Assembly (NCBI GenBank): GCA_937951485.1
Contig: CALEDJ010000031.1
Coordinates: 53,337 to 117,336 of the forward strand
Reading direction: 5' to 3'
Length of the DNA: 64,000 nucleotides
DNA from: an uncultured bacterium
Lineage (GTDB): Bacteria > Hydrogenedentota > Hydrogenedentia > Hydrogenedentales > CAILVY01
Positions 17,390-26,588 of this stretch are shown here, piece after piece (within the stretch, counting starts at the first letter, position 1; each line of letters begins with the position of its first letter). A program made the position numbers and the translations under genes. The notes under the pieces are model-generated. The model made no database searches. It was not told the DNA's origin and was given only the letters and a program-made list of their open reading frames with translations.

Positions 17390-18805
17390 ATGAAAGAATT
17401 TAGCAGACGGGATATGTTGGGTGCGTTAGCAGTGGGCGGGGCGATGTTCGGAATGTCGGCGGCGGCCCCCCGTTTGCAGGCACAAGAGAAAGATGTCGCT
17501 GGAGAGGCGGCCACCCGTCCGCCGAACATCATTTTCCTGCTCGCCGATGACCTGGGTTACGGCGATCTGGGGTGCTACGGGCAGGAGCGAATCAAGACCC
17601 CGCACCTGGACCGGATGGCGGCGGAGGGCATGCGTTTCACCGATGCCTACGCCGGGAGCACGGTCTGCGCGCCATCGCGCTGTGCATTGATGACCGGGCT
17701 GCATACGGGCCATTGCCGGGTGCGCGGCAACAAACTGGTGCCGCTGCTTCCGGAGGATGTGACGGTGGCGGAGGTGCTGCAACGGGTCGGCTATGCGACA
17801 TGCCTGGCGGGAAAATGGGGACTGGGCGAGCCGGACACGACCGGCATCCCCAACCGGAAGGGTTTTGACGAGTTTTTCGGGTACCTGAATCAGCACCACG
17901 CGCACAACTATTATCCCGAGTATCTGTGGCGCAATGAGGAGCAGGTGCGCCTGGAAGGCAATGTGGAAGTCAAGCCGAACATCACCTCTCATCGCGCGCA
18001 GTATGCGCCGGACCTGATCACGAATGAAGCGCTATCGTTTATCGAGCGGCATCGCGACAGGCCGTTTTTTCTTTTCTACTCGACCATCATCCCCCACGCC
18101 AACAATGAATTGGGCCGGGAATCCGGCGACGGCATGGAAATCCCTTCTGATGCGCCATACACCGATGAATCGTGGCCGCAGGTGGAGAAGAACAAGGCGG
18201 CGATGATCACGCACATGGACAACCATATCGGCCGGATTTTCGCCAAACTTAAGGAATTGGAACTGGAGGAGAATACCATTGTCTTTTTCTCCAGCGACAA
18301 CGGACCGCATCGCGAGGGCGGCGTTGATCCCGATTTCTTCAAGAGTTCCGGGCCGCTGCGGGGCATCAAGCGCGATCTCTACGAAGGCGGCATCCGCGTG
18401 CCGACCATCGTCCGATGGCCGGGGAAAATTCAAGCGGGCACGGTTTGCTCATTGCCCTGGGCGTTCTGGGATTTTCTGCACACCGCCGCGGAACTTGCCG
18501 GCGTGGAGGCGCCGCCGGGACTGGATGGCATCTCCATCGTGCCTGCGTTGCTGGGACGCGACACGGCGCAGGCGGTGCATGAGCATCTGTATTGGGAATT
18601 CCACGAGCGCGGTTTCAAGCAGGCGGTGCGCATGGGCCGCTGGAAAGCGCTGAGACCCGGCAAAAACGCGGAAGTGGAACTCTATGATTTGGAAAAAGAC
18701 CTCGGAGAAGCGCATAACCTCGCCGCTGATCACCCTGATATCATCGCGCGCACCGAGGCGCTTTTCAAATCTGAGCGCACCGACAATCCGCATTGGCAAA
18801 TATAA
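17390..18805 (+). CDS. Tat-exported sulfatase
   Basis: A 471-residue type I sulfatase. The Tat leader is SRRDMLGALAVGGAMFG (residues 5-21). The metal site begins PPNIIFLLADDLGYGDLGCYG. The formylglycine signature TVCAPSRCALMTG places the Cys to be oxidised at residue 93, and Lys in LAGKWGLG is conserved. IVFFSSDNGPHREGG and GLRGIKRD-like GPLRGIKRDLYEGGIRVP complete the metal and substrate region. AAGG lies nine bases before ATG 17390; 40 earlier in-frame codons are not used. It removes sulfate esters from glycans or other organics in the periplasm. A formylglycine-generating enzyme or anSME must be encoded elsewhere. It lies just upstream of the large GH116 gene and is probably expressed with it. 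Confidence 0.93.
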   Translation: MKEFSRRDMLGALAVGGAMFGMSAAAPRLQAQEKDVAGEAATRPPNIIFLLADDLGYGDLGCYGQERIKTPHLDRMAAEGMRFTDAYAGSTVCAPSRCALMTGLHTGHCRVRGNKLVPLLPEDVTVAEVLQRVGYATCLAGKWGLGEPDTTGIPNRKGFDEFFGYLNQHHAHNYYPEYLWRNEEQVRLEGNVEVKPNITSHRAQYAPDLITNEALSFIERHRDRPFFLFYSTIIPHANNELGRESGDGMEIPSDAPYTDESWPQVEKNKAAMITHMDNHIGRIFAKLKELELEENTIVFFSSDNGPHREGGVDPDFFKSSGPLRGIKRDLYEGGIRVPTIVRWPGKIQAGTVCSLPWAFWDFLHTAAELAGVEAPPGLDGISIVPALLGRDTAQAVHEHLYWEFHERGFKQAVRMGRWKALRPGKNAEVELYDLEKDLGEAHNLAADHPDIIARTEALFKSERTDNPHWQI

Positions 18806-18810
18806 GGTTT

Positions 18811-18834
18811 GGAGTACAGATTTCAGCCTGTCGG
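18811..18834 (+). repeat. Solitary REP-like unit
   Basis: GGAGTACAGATTTCAGCCTG and the following bases match the roughly 30-base repeat that flanks the decayed transposase at 44648-45095 (GGAGTAC...GGCTTCAGCCTGTC). It lies in the 80-base gap between the sulfatase stop and the GH116 start. It shows imperfect self-complementarity (CAG...CTG). Confidence 0.55.
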
Positions 18835-18886
18835 GTTGACGTTGCGGAAACACAAAGAATGGGAAATCATTGCGGGAGGATTCACC

Positions 18887-21800
18887 ATGAAGGAGACAAG
18901 GGGTTTCTGTTGCTGTAAGGGGAAATGCGGAGGGGTGGACACGCCGACGGTCAATCGCCGCAGTTTTCTCAAGGGCGCGGCGGCGGCGGGGGCGCTGGGG
19001 GCTTTGCAGGTCATCCCCGGTCAGGCCGCAGAAGACAACCCGGAAGCGCTGGACAGGTGGACACAGTCGCTGTGGGACAAGGGCGAGCGGCGCGTCTATC
19101 GCGGCGAGGCGCTGCGCGAGATTGCGTTCCCGCTGGGCGGGATCGGCGCGGGCCAGGTTTTTCTGACAGGCGGCGGGCGGCTGGAACGCTGGCAAATAGT
19201 CAACAATTTCAACAGCACGGCCAATGTGCCGGGCGCCTGTTTCGGGTTTTGGGCGAAAACGGCGGGGAAGGCGCCTGTGGCGCGGTTGTTGCAGGATAAA
19301 CCCCTTGAGGGGATTCCCGGATGTCCTTCTCTGACCTTTTCCGGTGAGTACCCGTTTGCATGGATTGACTACGAAGACGAAGAGGATCCCCTGCCGGTAT
19401 CGGTGCGCCTGGAGGCGTACTCCCCCATGATCCCACTGAATGCCGAGGATTCGGGATTGCCTGCCGCGGTCTTTCGCTTCATGCTGACGAACCGGTCCAA
19501 TGCGACGGTGGAAGTATCACTGTTGGCCACAGCGCCAAATCTCGTGGGTTGGGACGGATATTCTGTTTTGTCTTCGACGGAATATGAGGAGTATTGCGGA
19601 AACTACAACGAAATGAAAAAGGAATCCGGGGCGGTACATGTTCACATGCGCACGCGCCCCGGTGAGAAGCACCGCATGGACAGACCCTTCCACCTGTGGG
19701 TGAATGACGGCACGGTGGCGTGGAGCATGCGTGATTGCGATAACATCACAATGCGGCATGATCGCTATTTTCCGCGCGGGGAGTATCCCGACACCTCGGT
19801 TTTCTGGATGGGAGCCTTCCCTGGCAACGCGCCGGGCGCGCATTGCGGCGATGCATTGGAGCAAGTGCGGGAAGGCGCCGCGCTGGTCATCTCCGGGCTG
19901 GAGGCCAATGTGCTCGACTATTTCACGAAAGACGCCAGGAAGCGGCATCGGGAGGATGTTGTTTTTGAGACATGGGAATCCGGAACTTATGATGGGTGGA
20001 TCGTTGAGGGCGATGCGTTCGGCGAGGCCCCTGCGCGGGGCACCCTGCCCAACCAGCAGCCTGTGCGCGGATTTCGGGGCAAGTATCTGGTGAACACGTT
20101 TCACGGCGGCGATGCCGCGACCGGCCGCGCCCTCTCCCGGCCGTTTCGCATCCGGCACGATTACATCCACATCATGGTCGGCGGCGGCAATCACCCCGGT
20201 GAGACGTGCGTAAATCTCGTGGTGGATGATGCTGTCGTGCATTCCGCGACCGGGCAAAACTCGGAAGAATTGCGCTACGTATCATGGGATTGTCGCCAAT
20301 TCCGCAACAAACAGGCATGTATTGAAATCGTTGACACACACACGGGCGACTGGGGACATGTCCTCGTGGGAGACATTGTTTTCAGCAATGCCCCGATTCC
20401 TCCCGGCGTGACTTCAAGCGCAGCGACACGATTCCAGGAAGCCATGCCGTTTACCTGGGCGGAAGAACGCATCGTCGAAGAGTACACTGTGCCCAACGTC
20501 ATCGTCCCCATTCCCGGGATTGCTGCCGAATCACTGCACATTCGCCGCTACCGCGCATTCGCGAAGGTGAAGATGCGCCGTGATGCCCAAACGCTGCTGG
20601 CGGCCTCGGACGGCACACCATTAATCGCCATCGGCCGTCATGGGAAAGGCAGGGTCGTGTTCATCAATGGCGATCCAAGAGAATGGACCGACACCGGCAA
20701 TCGCACGGCGGTCATCGGCGCATTGGTGGCGCTTGCGGCGGGCGCGACATATTCGCCGCGCACCGGCTGGCGAACGGACGCCCCGCAGTACGGCGACATG
20801 ATCTTGAGCGTTCTCGCCAACGATGCCGATGCCTGCGCGGAATGGGAAGATTTCCAGTCGCTTTGGGCTGATTTTTCCCAGGATGGCAGGCTTTCGGAGA
20901 CGCCGACAGTGCCGCCTGCGTCGGGGCGGACCCGCAACGCCGCTGTTTGCGCCCCACTGCAACTGGCGCCAGGCGCGTCGCAAGAGGTGCGCTTTGTGTT
21001 GTCCTGGCACTTTCCCAACCGCGTGCGCACCGCGCATTACGGCTGGGGTCCCGGACCACTGCAATATGACCACTGTTTGGGGAATCACTACAACAACAAG
21101 TTCCGTTCCGCTCTGGAAGTCGCGGAATATGTCTCCCATAACCGACATCGGCTGGAGGCGGATACGCGCCTGTTTCAGGAAACCTTTTACGACAGTACGC
21201 TTCCCCACTGGTTTCTCGATTGCGTCAGCGCGAACGCCTCGATTGTGCGCAGTCCCATCTATGTGTGGCTGGAAGACGGGTCGGTCGCCGGGTTCGAGGG
21301 GTCCGACGCCTGCTGTCCGATGAACTGCACGCACGTTTATAACTATGCGATGGTCATGCCCTTCCTCTATCCGGCGCTGGAACGCCGGGTGCGGGAAATG
21401 GACCTGCTGCACCAGATGCACCCGGAGCAGCATTTCATCCCGCATCGCACTGTGTTGCCGCTGTCGTTGCCGCGCCTCGGCGACGCCATCGGCGGGCCGC
21501 ATCATCACGCGCTGGACGGCGAACTGGGCGCGTTGCTGAAAACCTATCGCGAGTGGCGGATGTGCGGCGACCGTGACTGGCTGGAAAAACTCTGGCCGAA
21601 CATGAAGAAGGTCATGGAGCACATTCTGCGCGATCATGACGTGAATGGCGACGGAGTCATCCAGGGCGAACAGCCCAACACTTACGACACGCATCTCTAC
21701 GGCAGCAATACCTTCATCGGATCATTGTATCTTGCGACACTGCGCGCGTTTGAGGAAATGGCGCGGGTCATGGACGAGCCGGCATTCGCCGCGCGATGCC

Positions 21801-22702
21801 GCGAACGCTATGAATCGGGAAGCGAGGGGTATGTGCGCGTCTGCTGGAACGGTGAATACTTTATCAATGTCTATGATGCGCCGGACGCCACGCCGGAGAC
21901 TTATGAGCAGGACAACTGCTATGGCCCCGGTTGCCATTCCGATCAATTGCTGGGACAGTGGTGGGCGCATATTCTGGGGTTGGGGCATCTGTTTCCCCAA
22001 GACCTGATTCGCCACACCCTGCGGGCCATCCACAAATACTCCTGGCGCACGCATTTTCACGGGCATTTGCAGCAACCCCGCCGCTTCGCGTTTGACGACG
22101 AAAAAGGGCTATTAAATTGCACATGGCCGCATGGCGGGCGTCCGCAACGGCCCATCCTATATTGCGACGAAATCTGGACCGGCATCGAGTATGAGGTCGC
22201 CGCGATGATGATCTATGAAGGGATGACGCGGGAGGCATTCCAGGTCATCAAGGGCGCGCGCGACCGCTATACCGGCGACCAGCGCAATCCCTGGAGTGAG
22301 ATAGAATGCGGCGGCCATTATGCCCGCGCGATGGCTGCCTGGTCGCTCCTGCATGCCGCCGCCGGATACGAGTTTGATGCCGCATCCGGCTCGTTGCGCT
22401 TCGCGCCCAACCTCAGTCCGGAGGATTTTCGCGGATTTTTCGTCGCGTCGTCCGCGTGGGGAACGCTGGCCATGCGCGAAGCGGGCGGAGGATTCTCCGC
22501 GACAGTTGACGTGCGCTGGGGCGCTCTGGCGCTGAACCGGTTGACTCTCGGATCACCCCGCACATCCTCTGCAACGATCTGCTCCGTTTCCGGAAAACCA
22601 CGTTTCCGCGTGGAACACCGCGAGAATGAAGTGCGGCTGTTGTTCCAGGAACCCGTCGGAATTACGCCGGGAAAGCCGCTCGTAGTTCAATGCGGAACAT
22701 AA
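18887..22702 (+). CDS. Tat-exported multidomain GH116-family protein
   Basis: A 1271-residue protein. An unusual Cys-rich start ([11 protein letters not shown]) precedes a Tat motif [18 protein letters not shown] at residues 23-40. The GH116 N-terminal domain opens with [19 protein letters not shown]. At about residues 360-500 a sandwich domain resembling GH32-associated modules is inserted ([15 protein letters not shown] ... [14 protein letters not shown] ... [13 protein letters not shown]). A short [19 protein letters not shown] stretch follows, then the DUF608 barrel. There, [20 protein letters not shown] holds the likely nucleophile Glu and [16 protein letters not shown] the likely acid/base Asp. 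ATG 18887 has GGAGG seven bases upstream. The substrate is unknown; beta-glucoside or xyloside cleavage is expected from the family. It lies between the sulfatase and a YjbQ-family gene. Confidence 0.82.
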   Translation: MKETRGFCCCKGKCGGVDTPTVNRRSFLKGAAAAGALGALQVIPGQAAEDNPEALDRWTQSLWDKGERRVYRGEALREIAFPLGGIGAGQVFLTGGGRLERWQIVNNFNSTANVPGACFGFWAKTAGKAPVARLLQDKPLEGIPGCPSLTFSGEYPFAWIDYEDEEDPLPVSVRLEAYSPMIPLNAEDSGLPAAVFRFMLTNRSNATVEVSLLATAPNLVGWDGYSVLSSTEYEEYCGNYNEMKKESGAVHVHMRTRPGEKHRMDRPFHLWVNDGTVAWSMRDCDNITMRHDRYFPRGEYPDTSVFWMGAFPGNAPGAHCGDALEQVREGAALVISGLEANVLDYFTKDARKRHREDVVFETWESGTYDGWIVEGDAFGEAPARGTLPNQQPVRGFRGKYLVNTFHGGDAATGRALSRPFRIRHDYIHIMVGGGNHPGETCVNLVVDDAVVHSATGQNSEELRYVSWDCRQFRNKQACIEIVDTHTGDWGHVLVGDIVFSNAPIPPGVTSSAATRFQEAMPFTWAEERIVEEYTVPNVIVPIPGIAAESLHIRRYRAFAKVKMRRDAQTLLAASDGTPLIAIGRHGKGRVVFINGDPREWTDTGNRTAVIGALVALAAGATYSPRTGWRTDAPQYGDMILSVLANDADACAEWEDFQSLWADFSQDGRLSETPTVPPASGRTRNAAVCAPLQLAPGASQEVRFVLSWHFPNRVRTAHYGWGPGPLQYDHCLGNHYNNKFRSALEVAEYVSHNRHRLEADTRLFQETFYDSTLPHWFLDCVSANASIVRSPIYVWLEDGSVAGFEGSDACCPMNCTHVYNYAMVMPFLYPALERRVREMDLLHQMHPEQHFIPHRTVLPLSLPRLGDAIGGPHHHALDGELGALLKTYREWRMCGDRDWLEKLWPNMKKVMEHILRDHDVNGDGVIQGEQPNTYDTHLYGSNTFIGSLYLATLRAFEEMARVMDEPAFAARCRERYESGSEGYVRVCWNGEYFINVYDAPDATPETYEQDNCYGPGCHSDQLLGQWWAHILGLGHLFPQDLIRHTLRAIHKYSWRTHFHGHLQQPRRFAFDDEKGLLNCTWPHGGRPQRPILYCDEIWTGIEYEVAAMMIYEGMTREAFQVIKGARDRYTGDQRNPWSEIECGGHYARAMAAWSLLHAAAGYEFDAASGSLRFAPNLSPEDFRGFFVASSAWGTLAMREAGGGFSATVDVRWGALALNRLTLGSPRTSSATICSVSGKPRFRVEHRENEVRLLFQEPVGITPGKPLVVQCGT

Positions 22703-22713
22703 GGAGAATTCAG

Positions 22714-23127
22714 ATGAAATTTGCCACGGAATACTTGTATTTCAACACGAAGAAGCACCGCGAATACATCAACATCACCGATGAGGTCGCGGCGGTGGTC
22801 GAAAAAAGCGGGGTGCAGGAAGGCATGGTGTTGGTCAGCGCGATGCACATCACGGCGGGGGTCTATGTGAATGATGCGGAGTCGGGACTGATCGCCGATA
22901 TTGATGAATGGCTGGAAAACATTGCGCCGTACCGCGATGATTACCGCCACCACCGCACCGGGGAAACCAACGGTGACGCCCATCTCAAAAGCCTCATCAT
23001 TCACCACGAGGTGATCGTGCCGGTCACCGGCGGGCGACTCGACCTCGGTCCCTGGCAGCAAATCTACTACGCGGAATTTGACGGGCAACGCCGCAAGCGA
23101 CTTATCATCAAGGTGATGGGGGAATGA
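22714..23127 (+). CDS. YjbQ-family (UPF0047) protein, secondary thiamine-phosphate synthase-like
   Basis: A 137-residue protein of the YjbQ/UPF0047 family. Family blocks seen are [19 protein letters not shown] (residues 35-53), [17 protein letters not shown] and the C-terminal [19 protein letters not shown]...[13 protein letters not shown]. Some members have weak thiamine-phosphate synthase activity, but the physiological role is not settled. His residues in MHITAG and NGDAHLK form the metal or active site of the homotrimer. ATG 22714 follows AAGGAG at seven bases and starts 11 bases after the GH116 stop, so it is probably cotranscribed. No thiamine genes are near. Confidence 0.9.
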   Translation: MKFATEYLYFNTKKHREYINITDEVAAVVEKSGVQEGMVLVSAMHITAGVYVNDAESGLIADIDEWLENIAPYRDDYRHHRTGETNGDAHLKSLIIHHEVIVPVTGGRLDLGPWQQIYYAEFDGQRRKRLIIKVMGE

Positions 23128-23699
23128 GAGAACACCCCGGAAACCGCAAGCGGAATTTTTGCGGGAACACACCCAAAAACAGTGTTGTCCAAAACAGATT
23201 ATCAAGAAGATGAAAGACCACGCCCAAAACGCTTGGAAAACCCTGTTGAATCAAGATGGTGGGCGGGCTTATCCCATACACAAACCTCTCCGTGGGATTC
23301 CTGAGGCATCATTGACCCGTGTAGCAATGGGTTCTTTTTTGTTTCCCCTCACCCCGCCCCGCTCCCAGCGGGAGAGGGTGTCCACCGCATATTGCTGCGA
23401 CGAGTACATCGAGAAACGCACCCCCCCACCCCGCTCCCAGCGGGAGAGGGTGTCCACCATGTCACCTGCGGCATACTGTTGCTCCCTCTCCCTCTGGGAG
23501 AGGGATGGGGTGAGGGGAAATGCCAATCCGATCGAAGGCTGTTCTCAACGCGAAGAATATTTTGGACAGCAGTGCCCCAAAAACATATAGAATGGGCGCA
23601 CTTTGAGACAGGGGATTTTTTCAAGTGGCGCGCCGTTGTAAATTTCTGGCATAATCCGTCGCATTTTTTGGAACAGACTCGTGATGACAAGGAGGCGGC
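23128..23699. other. Repeat-rich intergenic region
   Basis: A 570-base gap between the YjbQ gene and the DUF486 gene. The centre (23345-23517) is a CCCTCTCCC-type repeat cluster, listed separately. The left part, 23128-23340, includes an A-rich stretch near 23195 and a GGGTTCTTTTTTG run but no gene. The right part, 23520-23699, leads to the AAGGAGG ribosome binding site of the next gene. Plus-strand and minus-strand reading frames across the repeats are Pro/Arg-rich artefacts. Confidence 0.6.
23345..23517. repeat. CCCTCTCCC/GGGAGAGGG palindromic repeat cluster
   Basis: Three related units. The first (23345-23378) is CCCCTCACCCC then GCTCCCAGCGGGAGAGGG, the second begins near 23420 with the same core followed by TGTCCACC, and the third (23482-23517) is CTCCCTCTCCCTCTGGGAG then AGGGATGGGGTGAGGGG. 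Unit 1 begins CCCCTCACCCC and unit 3 ends GGGGTGAGGGG, so the cluster as a whole is an inverted repeat. Each core is itself a hairpin. Similar CCCTCTCC repeats are scattered through many bacterial genomes. Confidence 0.75.
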
Positions 23700-24053
23700 A
23701 TGGTAAGGTTGAGCACGGTGGCGTTGCTGGTTGGTTCGAATATTTTCATGACCTATGCGTGGTATGGACATCTGCGCGATCTTAAAGGCAGGGCGCTGCC
23801 GCTGGTCATCCTGGTGAGTTGGGGTGTTGCGTTTTTTGAATATTGCCTGCAAGTGCCCGCCAATCGGATCGGGCACCAGGTCTTTTCTCTGGCTCAACTG
23901 AAGGTCATTCAGGAGATAGTGACGATTTCTGTTTTCGCGGTGTTTTCCGTTGTTTACATGCGCGAACAACTTAAACTGGACTATTTATGGGCGGGTCTTT
24001 GCCTGGTCGCTGCGGCATATTTCATGTTTCGCGGCGCGCCGATCGCGCACTGA
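23700..24053 (+). CDS. DUF486 (DMT-like) small membrane protein
   Basis: A 117-residue integral membrane protein with four predicted hydrophobic segments: LSTVALLVGSNIFMTYAWY, LPLVILVSWGVAFFEYCL, IVTISVFAVFSVVYM and YLWAGLCLVAAAYFMF. The sequence SWGVAFFEYCLQVPANRIG then LKVIQEIVTI is the DUF486 signature, a half-size relative of drug/metabolite transporters. The length is typical. AAGGAG lies five bases before the ATG. Function and substrate are unknown for the family. Its stop is four bases from the end of the convergent dockerin-like gene. Confidence 0.9.
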   Translation: MVRLSTVALLVGSNIFMTYAWYGHLRDLKGRALPLVILVSWGVAFFEYCLQVPANRIGHQVFSLAQLKVIQEIVTISVFAVFSVVYMREQLKLDYLWAGLCLVAAAYFMFRGAPIAH

Positions 24054-24057
24054 CGGC

Positions 24058-25503
24058 TTATGCCCCCCTTGGACAGTATCCATCTTCGCCATCCACACAG
24101 GGCCGGTAACCGTCGCTATTGTAGAACTGAATCGCGCGGAGCAGTTCGGAGAGATTGATTATCCAGTCCTGTGGATTGTAATCGCTGGCATGGGGGGCGC
24201 AGACCTTGTGGCCGTCAATTCCCGGCGCATAGCCATCTTCCGTGGCGCCGGGCGTCAGGGCGCAGGAATACCCGCCGGAATTGTAGAACTGGATCACGCG
24301 CAACAGTTCGCCCAGTCTGATCATGCCGTCGCCATCCTGATCCGCAGAATGCGTAAAGGGCGGCTGGCCTTCTCCCTCCCCTTCGCCTTCGCCTTCGGCG
24401 GCCCCCTCCCCTTCGCCTTCGGCCCCGCTGAATTCAACCAGGTACTTGAGCGCAACAGGGTCTATGCGTCCGCGGCGGGGATGGTCGGAACATCCGTCGG
24501 ACGCATAGGAAAATGATCCATGCTGAAGGTAGTGCCAGCCGTCCAGGGGTATCTCCAAGCCGTCACGCCAGGAAGCGTGCAGGAGAGGATTCACGACCTG
24601 AAGATGTCCGATCGTCACAGGTGCATGACAGGCATCGGTGGACCACAGGCAGTCCAACATGTAGTCCACGTACAGCGTGTAGGGCTGCTCCCTCGGAAGG
24701 ATTTCTTCGACGTCGGGGGGCAGCATAAGCCCCATTTCTTCCCCGATGTAAACGGGATAAGCCTCGTAACGATTCATGGCGGCAATCTGTCCGGCGAGAA
24801 CCAATGCCAGTTGCACGCCGTCCCAAACGCCGTTGTCGTCCTCATCGGGATTGTCCGCATTCCACCCCAGCGCATCCTCCTCATCATCGGACAGATGGTC
24901 GCCGTCGCGATCGTTTTCGAGGTGGATGCGGTAGCGCTCGTCGGTGCAGGGACTCAGGCAGACGTCGTCAATATGGACATCTCCGCCGCCAAGGGAGGGA
25001 TTGGCGATGGTCAATACGAAAGGTTCCAGGGGCAGTTCAATGAGGCGCATGGAGACGTGATGATACCCATCCGTATAGACGCCGCCGAAGGACAGGCCGT
25101 CGCGCAGCATGCCGTCCACTTCTATCATGAGCCATCCGGTGGCCTCCGGAGAAGTGACGTGCACGTAGAATTCCAGCATGAGCGTCGTATCCTCATGGCC
25201 TGTAATTTGTTGTCCGACGGCAAGCACATCATCGGTGACACGTCCATAGAAGCGCAGCCAGCCGTCGCCTGTGCGGGCGCCGTCCGTCTCACAGCGCTCC
25301 GCCGTACAAATATAGTTACGGGGATCGCCCGAAGCCCCTACGCTCCAATGTTGGTACGCCTCTTCGGATTCAAATCCCCCATCCACGAGCAGGTTGCCGT
25401 CACAAGGTTCCGGGGCCGCGGCCATGGCAGCAGCCGCAGGCAGACAAAGGGTTAATTGACATACGAGCGCCCATCTTATTACCAGTGCGATCATGGTACG
25501 CAT
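24058..25503 (-). CDS. Secreted protein with Glu-Gly linker and two dockerin-like repeats
   Basis: A 481-residue exported protein. A signal peptide (about residues 1-28, ending PAAAAMAAA) precedes a carbohydrate-binding-like jelly roll (NLLVDGGFESEEAYQHW ... GDVHIDDVCLSPC, about 35-185). A thrombospondin-type-3-like acidic Ca segment follows (DRDGDHLSDDEEDALGWN). A Glu-Gly linker (GEGEGEGEG) then precedes two repeats at the C-terminus: SADQDGDGMIRLGELLRVIQ (FYNSGGYSC) and DWIINLSELLRAIQ (FYNSDGYRPC). The first repeat has an EF-hand-like DxDxDG loop; the second has lost most acidic ligands (DYNPQDWI). This end module looks like a surface-sorting or complex-assembly tag (inference). ATG 25503 has AGGG seven bases upstream. 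Confidence 0.75.
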   Translation of the reverse strand: MRTMIALVIRWALVCQLTLCLPAAAAMAAAPEPCDGNLLVDGGFESEEAYQHWSVGASGDPRNYICTAERCETDGARTGDGWLRFYGRVTDDVLAVGQQITGHEDTTLMLEFYVHVTSPEATGWLMIEVDGMLRDGLSFGGVYTDGYHHVSMRLIELPLEPFVLTIANPSLGGGDVHIDDVCLSPCTDERYRIHLENDRDGDHLSDDEEDALGWNADNPDEDDNGVWDGVQLALVLAGQIAAMNRYEAYPVYIGEEMGLMLPPDVEEILPREQPYTLYVDYMLDCLWSTDACHAPVTIGHLQVVNPLLHASWRDGLEIPLDGWHYLQHGSFSYASDGCSDHPRRGRIDPVALKYLVEFSGAEGEGEGAAEGEGEGEGEGQPPFTHSADQDGDGMIRLGELLRVIQFYNSGGYSCALTPGATEDGYAPGIDGHKVCAPHASDYNPQDWIINLSELLRAIQFYNSDGYRPCVDGEDGYCPRGA

Positions 25504-25553
25504 CACATCACCCTTTCGGTCTCCCACCACGATTTTTGGTAATCTCATTTTTC

Positions 25554-25622
25554 CGTTTACAAGTATACAGCATTTTTCATGAAATCGGTAGTGCTTCTTA
25601 TCTATTTATCATGTAAACGTTT
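25554..25622 (-). promoter_or_regulatory. Candidate promoter and CGTTTACA boxes of the dockerin-like gene
   Basis: On the minus strand a TATACT hexamer (25567-25562) is a good -10, although no strong -35 precedes it. Two CGTTTACA-type octamers lie in opposite orientation around it: plus strand at 25554-25561, overlapping the expected start of transcription, and minus strand near 25619-25612, inside TGTAAACGTTTCAG. The AAACGTTT core resembles LacI-family operators. A third copy, AACGTTTACA, is at 53361-53370. Confidence 0.35.
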
Positions 25623-25788
25623 CAGATTTCTGAATTGGCAATCAGCATGTTGGAAAGCCTGTGTTTTCCCTTCTCTTGCAGAAAGGATCGATGCCGCAAT
25701 CTCGACGTTTTCCTTTGGCATGGCTTTGCCGCCGCTGAACAGCCTGTGTTAGGCTCTTGCCGGAATGCACCGCAGGAGCACACGAAGC

Positions 25789-26586
25789 ATGTTGTTGACC
25801 CGAAAGACGACAATTGCCGTTGTGATAGGGCTTTCGGGGATCGGCATGTTCTCCGTTATGGAGGTTTTCGCATCCGGTTCGGTGGACAGAACTGCGCCCG
25901 CGGGTTTGCGCCATGAACGCCTGCGATATCAGGATGCGTACTATGATGTGGTGTGGGTGGACCCGCGTCAGGTGTCGCTGCAATTGTTCTGGAAGCGCCC
26001 CAATGGCGAGCCGTTTGTGAATTTCCGGAATCTGGCGCAATGGTGTGCGGAACAGGGGGAAACACTGGTTTTTGCCACGAATGCCGGGATTTACGCCAGA
26101 GATCGCACGCCGCTGGGGCTTCACGTGGCGCAGGGCGAGACACTGCGTCCATTGAACACGGGCGCGGGGGGCGGCAATTTTTTTATGAAGCCCAATGGGG
26201 TGTTTTTCCTCGAAGATCCAAGAGGGGTAATTCTGGAAACGAGCAAGTATGCCGCATCGGATTGTTCGCCGACCATCGCGGTGCAGTCCGGTCCGCTCTT
26301 GCTGCAACAGGGACAAATACATCCGCGATTCATCCCCGACTCTGACAGCCGTTATGTGCGCAACGGCGTGGGGGTGAATGCCGAGGGCGAGGTGGTCTTC
26401 GCCATTTCCATTCTCCCCGTGAACTTTCATGATTTTGCATTGCTCTTTCGGGACAGGCTGGATTGCGCCGATGCGTTGTATCTGGACGGGGCGATCTCGG
26501 GGATGTATGCGCCGTTTGCGGGGCGGTGGGACATCGGCCTGGAATATGTAGGCATCCTGGCGGTGACGGAAAGACGGGATTCGTGA
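25789..26586 (+). CDS. Exported phosphodiester glycosidase (NAGPA/DUF2233) family protein
   Basis: A 265-residue protein with an N-terminal signal or anchor (RKTTIAVVIGLSGIGMFSVM). The family blocks are present: FATNAGIYARDRTPLGLHV, GNFFMKPNGVFFL, VQSGPLLLQ, YVRNGVGVN and ADALYLDGAISGMYAP. The human relative is the uncovering enzyme, which cleaves GlcNAc-phosphodiester-mannose. Bacterial members act on sugar phosphodiesters such as wall polymers, but the substrate here is unknown. ATG 25789 has AGGAG ten bases upstream; an ATG eight codons earlier has none. It ends two bases before radA and may be read into that operon. Confidence 0.85.
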   Translation: MLLTRKTTIAVVIGLSGIGMFSVMEVFASGSVDRTAPAGLRHERLRYQDAYYDVVWVDPRQVSLQLFWKRPNGEPFVNFRNLAQWCAEQGETLVFATNAGIYARDRTPLGLHVAQGETLRPLNTGAGGGNFFMKPNGVFFLEDPRGVILETSKYAASDCSPTIAVQSGPLLLQQGQIHPRFIPDSDSRYVRNGVGVNAEGEVVFAISILPVNFHDFALLFRDRLDCADALYLDGAISGMYAPFAGRWDIGLEYVGILAVTERRDS

Positions 26587-26588
26587 GT

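Noticed and set aside
23345..23517. Possible CRISPR array in the repeated CCCTCTCCC region
   Set aside because: Units are palindromic, of unequal length and inverted relative to each other, with no regular spacers and no cas genes.
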